Positions 60,323 to 64,000 of a stretch of DNA of 64,000 nucleotides are shown one piece after another. Origin of the DNA: an uncultured Lachnospiraceae bacterium. Its GTDB lineage: Bacteria; Bacillota; Clostridia; Lachnospirales; Lachnospiraceae. The DNA lies in the NCBI GenBank assembly GCA_910587715.1, contig CAJUMV010000021.1, positions 1 to 64,000 on the forward strand, written 5' to 3'. The notes under the pieces were generated by a model. That model did no database searches. It saw nothing but the letters and a program-made list of their open reading frames with translations, and was not told the origin of the DNA. The translations under genes were made by a program, and so were the position numbers. Each line of letters starts with the position of its first letter. The stretch's first letter is position 1.

Positions 60323-61063
60323 ATGGTTTTGGCTGCAATGATTCAAATAGATACGAAAGGGCTTTTACTCAGGATTTTTATACCAACGGCAGTACTTAGC
60401 GCCAGCTATCTGATTCTGGGGCATGTTTGCAACATACCGTATATCCTGCTGTTTTGTATTCTGGGAACTTTCACTTTAGTGCCGATAGAACTGGGCTTCA
60501 TTTTGTCTGCAAGCAAAAAGGAATATGGCGCATATTCTCTGAAAAGCGCTTTTGTGGGACAGGAAAAGATGGCATGGTGGAAGGCGTTTGTCATTGCGTT
60601 TGTATTCTTTGGGGTGGCGGGGCTGCTGTCCGCCTTTGTTGCGCCTGTTGAGAACCAGATTTTTGCCGGGATGAGGAGCGCCGTGCTTCAAAATCTGCCC
60701 GCAGGTTTTGACTGGACGAACTACGAATATTTAAAATCATTTTCCAGACCAGTCCTTGTGCTGACCTGCATCTATTACGGTGTTTTTAACGTTATTGTCG
60801 GACCGGTTACGGAGGAACTGTTTTTCCGGGGATATCTGACGTCCTATTACGAAAAGCAAGGGCCGCTTACGCCGATTCTGATAACGGTTCTGTTTTCGCT
60901 CTATCATTTCTGGCTGCCGTTTAACAATATATTTCGTATCTTGGCGTTTACGCCTGTGATGTATGTCGCGTATAGAAAAAAGAATTTTTACATAAGTATA
61001 CTGTTTCACTGTATTTGCAATCTGTTTTCGACGGTTAGTTTTATCTGGATGGTGTTAGGGTGA
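60323..61063 (+). CDS. CPBP-family intramembrane metalloprotease
   Basis: A 246-residue membrane protein with about seven helices and the Abi/CPBP catalytic set: TEELFFRGYL (about 176, EExxxR), SLYHFWLPFN (His) and LFHCICNLF (His). Family members cleave prenylated or bacteriocin-related substrates and give immunity to bacteriocins. ATG at 60323 or 60338 (MIQIDTKG) is possible, both near GGAAAGGATGG. Isolated between a GNAT and a flavodoxin gene. Confidence 0.85.
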   Translation: MVLAAMIQIDTKGLLLRIFIPTAVLSASYLILGHVCNIPYILLFCILGTFTLVPIELGFILSASKKEYGAYSLKSAFVGQEKMAWWKAFVIAFVFFGVAGLLSAFVAPVENQIFAGMRSAVLQNLPAGFDWTNYEYLKSFSRPVLVLTCIYYGVFNVIVGPVTEELFFRGYLTSYYEKQGPLTPILITVLFSLYHFWLPFNNIFRILAFTPVMYVAYRKKNFYISILFHCICNLFSTVSFIWMVLG

Positions 61064-61077
61064 GGGGGCGATAGTTT

Positions 61078-61766
61078 ATGAAGACAGTCATCATACACGG
61101 GCAGAGCCACCAAGGTTCCACCTACCATATCGCGCACGCGCTGGGCGAAAAATCGGTGGGGAGTGCAGGGAGTTTTTCCTGCCGCGGGATTTTGACAGCT
61201 TCTGTGTTGGCTGTAACCGGTGCTTTATGGAGAGTGAGAAAAAATGTCCGCACTACGGGGCGATTTCGCCAATCACAAGCGCGATGGATGAGGCGGATGT
61301 GATCATTCTGGCAAGCCCGGTCTATGTGTATCACGCGACGGGCGCCATGAAAGCGTTTTTAGACCATTACGGGTATCGGTGGATGGTGCACCGCCCGGCA
61401 AAGTCCATGTTTCGCAAGCAGGGCGTCTGCATTTCCACCGCGGCGGGCGCTGGTCTTAGCTCGACCAATAAAGATATGGCGGACAGCCTGTTTTTCTGGG
61501 GCGTTGGGGAAATATACCGATACGGGAAAGGCGTTGCCGCGATTACATGGAAGGGCGTCAGTGAAAAGAAGCGGGCTTCGATTGATAAAGCGACTACCGC
61601 TCTGGCGGAAAAGATCAGGAAGCGGCATGGAAAAGTAAAACCGGGAATCAAGACAAGAGTCTGGTTTTTTGCCATGCATCTGATGCAGAGGAAGGGCTTT
61701 AACGAGAGGGACGCAAAGTATTGGAAGGAAATGGGATGGACGGGGCGCAAGCGTCCGTGGAAATAA
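61078..61766 (+). pseudogene. Flavodoxin/FMN-reductase-like gene with frameshift
   Basis: Reads as one 230-residue NADPH-dependent FMN reductase or iron-sulfur flavoprotein: MKTVIIHGQSHQGSTYHIAHALGEK, then after a shift, FDSFCVGCNRCFMESEKKCPHYG and ILASPVYVYHATGAMKAFLDHYGYRW. The break lies in a five-A run (61148-61152). One extra A restores LGEKIGGECREFFLPR. This may be a mutation, a sequencing error, or slippage. The C-terminal piece begins at 61227 and is intact. Confidence 0.75.
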
Positions 61767-61810
61767 TACGAGGCGGTAGAATAGTTGTATATGGTCTGTA
61801 CTTATGGAAA

Positions 61811-61822
61811 GTTATGTAAACT
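61811..61822 (+). repeat. Dispersed 12-mer GTTATGTAAACT
   Basis: Exact copy 34 bases before the GNAT start at 61856, within AAAGTTATGTAAACTTAAAA. Confidence 0.6.
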
Positions 61823-61855
61823 TAAAAGAAACTGTTTTGGAAGGTGGTTGTCGTT

Positions 61856-62263
61856 ATGATTCGGTATGCAGATGAGAGGGATTTTGAAACAATGAAGGGG
61901 TACGATAAGCATATCAGTGAATCAGAACTGCAAAACGCAATCCGCGCCAAAAGGATATTGCTGCTGTATGAAAACGACAGTTTTATCGGCTGGCTGCGCT
62001 ACAATCTGTTCTGGGATGAGATACCGTTTATGAATATGCTGTATGTTCTGGAAGAGTACAGAGGGCAGGGATATGGCGGTCGTCTGCTCGATTTCTGGGA
62101 GAAGGAAATGGCGGGGCGCGGTTATGAAATGGTATTGACTTCCACCCTGTCGAGCGAGCAGGCGCAGTCCTTTTATCGGAAGAACGGGTATGTGGACTGC
62201 GGCTCGCTTTTGCTGCCGGGGGAGGCTTTGGAAATTATATTGAGAAAGGAACTAAAACGATGA
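61856..62263 (+). CDS. GNAT-family acetyltransferase
   Basis: A 135-residue acetyltransferase starting MIRYADERDFETMKGYDKHIS, with the CoA loop LEEYRGQGYGGRLLDFWEKEM (RGQGYG, about 65-70) and SEQAQSFYRKNGYVDCG, a standard GNAT core of small size. ATG at 61856 follows GGAAGGTGG. Its last codon overlaps the next gene's ATG, so both are translated together. Substrate unknown. Confidence 0.9.
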   Translation: MIRYADERDFETMKGYDKHISESELQNAIRAKRILLLYENDSFIGWLRYNLFWDEIPFMNMLYVLEEYRGQGYGGRLLDFWEKEMAGRGYEMVLTSTLSSEQAQSFYRKNGYVDCGSLLLPGEALEIILRKELKR

Positions 62264-62898
62264 ACATTGTTCCATACTCGGATTCAATAGAAGAATATTT
62301 GAAATGTGACAATGTGATTGATTATGATAATGAGACGGTGGCAGAGTTGTCTGACGCATTGTTTCAAAAGGCGGAAGATGAGCTGCGCTTCATCAGAAAT
62401 GCCTATGAATTTGTTCGGGACCATATTTTACATTCGGCAGACATAGGTGAGGATAAAATTACCTGTACCGCTTCGGAGGTGCTGGACGACGGTCACGGAA
62501 TCTGCTTTGCGAAATCGCATTTGCTGGCAGCCTTGCTGCGATGCAAATCTGTCCCGGCAGGTTTTTGCTATCAGAAGTTAATCTTGGATGACGAAACGGC
62601 TCCTGTTCTGATTTATCACGGATTGAACGGGGTGTGCAGCAGGGATTGCCAAAAGTGGTTCAGACTCGACGCGAGGGGAAATAAGGAGGGTGTGAACACA
62701 CAGTTTTCGGTGGAAACGGAACAGCTTGCGTTTGCGGTGCGTCCGGAGATGGGGGAGGAGGACGATTTTATCGTGTACCCCGACCCGGATACATTGGTTC
62801 TGGAAAAACTTAAAAAGTATGGGACGAGGACGGAGCTTTGGAATGACCTGCCTGTGGAGCTGGCGTATAAGAGGAAGCGGGAAGCGGTCCGTTTGTGA
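62260..62898 (+). CDS. Transglutaminase-like protein
   Basis: A 212-residue cysteine-protease-like protein. Catalytic triad of the transglutaminase-like family: Cys in LDDGHGICFAKSHLLAALLR (about 86), His in VLIYHGLNGVC (about 121), Asp in WFRLDARGNK (about 136). No signal peptide. ATG overlaps the GNAT stop. The pairing with a GNAT suggests a small modification unit, with unknown substrate. Confidence 0.85.
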   Translation: MNIVPYSDSIEEYLKCDNVIDYDNETVAELSDALFQKAEDELRFIRNAYEFVRDHILHSADIGEDKITCTASEVLDDGHGICFAKSHLLAALLRCKSVPAGFCYQKLILDDETAPVLIYHGLNGVCSRDCQKWFRLDARGNKEGVNTQFSVETEQLAFAVRPEMGEEDDFIVYPDPDTLVLEKLKKYGTRTELWNDLPVELAYKRKREAVRL

Positions 62899-62968
62899 GG
62901 TAGACAATGACGAGAATTATTCGGCGATGGTGCTGAAGAATTTTAGTTGACGTTGTGGAGGATAGAAG

Positions 62969-63457
62969 ATGGAGAGAAGAGACAAGGTAAATTATTATCT
63001 GGATTTAGCGCAAATGGTGTCGCAGCGTTCCACGTGCCTGCGCAGACATTACGGCGCGGTGATCGTCAAGAATGACGAGGTGATCTCGACAGGGTATGTG
63101 GGTGCGCCAAGAGGACGGAAAAACTGTACTGACGTGGGAGAGTGTATACGGCAAAAGCTGGAGATTCCAAGGGGCGAGCGGTATGAACTTTGCCGCAGCG
63201 TTCATGCAGAGACGAACGCGATCATCAGCGCGTCGCGGGATAAGATGATCGGCAGCGCCATGTACCTGACCGGAGTGGAGGCGGAGACAGGGGAGTACGT
63301 GAAAAACTCCTGCAGCTGTTCTATGTGTAAACGGCAGATTATCAACGCGGGAATTGAAACGGTATATGTGAGAGATACCGAGGATGAGTACCGGGTGATT
63401 CCGGTGCAGCAATGGATTGACGAGGACGAGTCCCTGGAAGGGACGTTCGGGTATTAG
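62969..63457 (+). CDS. dCMP/cytidine-deaminase-family protein
   Basis: A 162-residue zinc deaminase. HAETNAIISASRDKM (about 75) carries the His and Glu of the HAE motif, and CSCSMCKRQI (about 115) the Cys ligands. Opens WxxxxMERRDKVNYYLDLAQMVSQRSTCLRRHYGAVIVK, the ComEB/dCMP deaminase start. Probably deaminates dCMP to dUMP. GGAGGATAGAAG precedes ATG. No competence genes adjoin it. Confidence 0.88.
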   Translation: MERRDKVNYYLDLAQMVSQRSTCLRRHYGAVIVKNDEVISTGYVGAPRGRKNCTDVGECIRQKLEIPRGERYELCRSVHAETNAIISASRDKMIGSAMYLTGVEAETGEYVKNSCSCSMCKRQIINAGIETVYVRDTEDEYRVIPVQQWIDEDESLEGTFGY

Positions 63458-63496
63458 ATGGCTGTCTGTATTATGAGATGGAGTGAGGAAAGAAGA

Positions 63497-64000
63497 ATGG
63501 AGACACAGGAAAAAAAAGAAGGCTTGCAGGCGCGTGAAATGTCAAGAACGCCAGTTGACATAAAACCCTCACCAAACGGTAGACTTTTAAAAGAAATGGC
63601 GGTATATGAACTGCTTGACGAGCTGAAAATATCTTATCTGCGTGTGGATCATGAGGCGGCGGCGACCGTGGATGACTGCCGTGATGTGGATGAGGCTCTG
63701 GGCATTCACATCTGCAAGAACCTGTTTTTGTGCAACAGGCAGAAGACGGACTTTTATCTGCTGATGATGCCGGGCTTAAAAAAGTTTAAGACAAAGGAAC
63801 TTTCCGCCCAGCTCGGCGTGTCCCGGCTGTCCTTTGCGGAGGCAGAGTATATGGAAGAATTTCTGGACATCACGCCGGGATCCGTGAGTGTGATGGGGCT
63901 GATGAACGACAAGGAACACAGGGTAAGGCTTTTAATCGACAGCGAACTTTTGCAGGATGAGTTTGTGGGATGCCACCCCTGCGTGAACACATCGAGTCTG
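63497..64000 (+). CDS. Prolyl-tRNA editing protein (YbaK/ProX type), partial
   Basis: Cut by the window edge after 168 residues. MAVYELLDELKISYLRVDHEAAATVDDCRDVDEALGIHICKNLFLCNRQKTDFYLLMMPG and SVMGLMNDKEHRVRLLIDSELL match ProX/YbaK-domain enzymes that deacylate mischarged tRNA-Pro (for example Ala- or Cys-tRNA). A linker of about 20 residues precedes the domain. ATG follows GAGGAAAGAAGA. Remaining C-terminus lies outside the window. Confidence 0.85.
   Translation, partial: METQEKKEGLQAREMSRTPVDIKPSPNGRLLKEMAVYELLDELKISYLRVDHEAAATVDDCRDVDEALGIHICKNLFLCNRQKTDFYLLMMPGLKKFKTKELSAQLGVSRLSFAEAEYMEEFLDITPGSVSVMGLMNDKEHRVRLLIDSELLQDEFVGCHPCVNTSSL

Overview
The window looks like chromosomal DNA of a spore-forming, Gram-positive anaerobe of the Clostridia, most likely a Lachnospiraceae gut bacterium. 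The evidence is: spoVA germination genes, strong GGAGG-type ribosome binding sites, BirA and ArgR style operators, multi-domain hybrid histidine kinases, and families (DUF3842, DUF5721, DUF512, SpoVAA-AE) typical of that group. Most genes are moderately GC-rich. Two AT-rich stretches (about 4.69-8.13 kb and 44.1-45.3 kb) stand out as probable acquisitions. No rRNA, tRNA, CRISPR array, integrase or intact insertion sequence was found. The genus assignment is inference.

Layout. 0-4.6 kb: a GH42 beta-galactosidase and a DUF3842 protein on the minus strand, then spoVAA-spoVAB-spoVAC. 4.7-8.1 kb: an AT-rich island with a SIR2-STAND NTPase, interrupted by an in-frame stop, plus a JAB-like metallopeptidase and a 60-residue protein. 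8.1-12.2 kb: a BirA-controlled biotin cluster, bioY-bioD-bioA-bioB, with a MITE-like element between bioD and bioA. 12.3-19.8 kb: small proteins, a DUF512 radical-SAM-like enzyme, a GNAT, a chemotaxis receptor whose promoter spacer holds nine Gs, and a Tet(M)-like ribosomal GTPase fused to a Rae1/YacP-type NYN nuclease. 20-24.9 kb: an OmpR-type regulator, a sensor kinase and an S41 peptidase lipoprotein. 24.9-25.5 kb: a RelB/YafQ-type toxin-antitoxin pair. 25.5-32.5 kb (minus): an HD-GYP response regulator and two hybrid kinases, one ending in a DegV domain.

32.7-43 kb: a Suv3-like helicase, a phosphopantetheinyl transferase, a hydrolase, a periplasmic-sensor GGDEF-EAL protein, a YdcF-like protein, a TPR lipoprotein, a Nudix-like protein and pyrF. 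43-45 kb: spoVAD and a DUF3825 protein. 45.3-50.3 kb: a partner-switch and phosphorelay module (STAS, HATPase, hybrid kinase with HPt, receiver, convergent PP2C phosphatase). 50.5-52.4 kb: ridA, aroK, spoVAE. 52.6-54.8 kb: an ECF sigma operon. 54.8-59.1 kb: DUF5721, DegV, LytTR regulator, DUF1294 and argG. 59.3-64 kb: small accessory enzymes, two of them broken genes, then a dCMP-deaminase-like protein and the start of a prolyl-tRNA editing protein.

The window is rich in signalling that converges on c-di-GMP turnover and partner switching. It also carries several unexplained dispersed DNA motifs: a MITE-like family, a composite double-hairpin family, a strand-biased 12-mer (GTTATGTAAACT, six exact copies), and a 32-bp motif shared by both ends of the partner-switch module.
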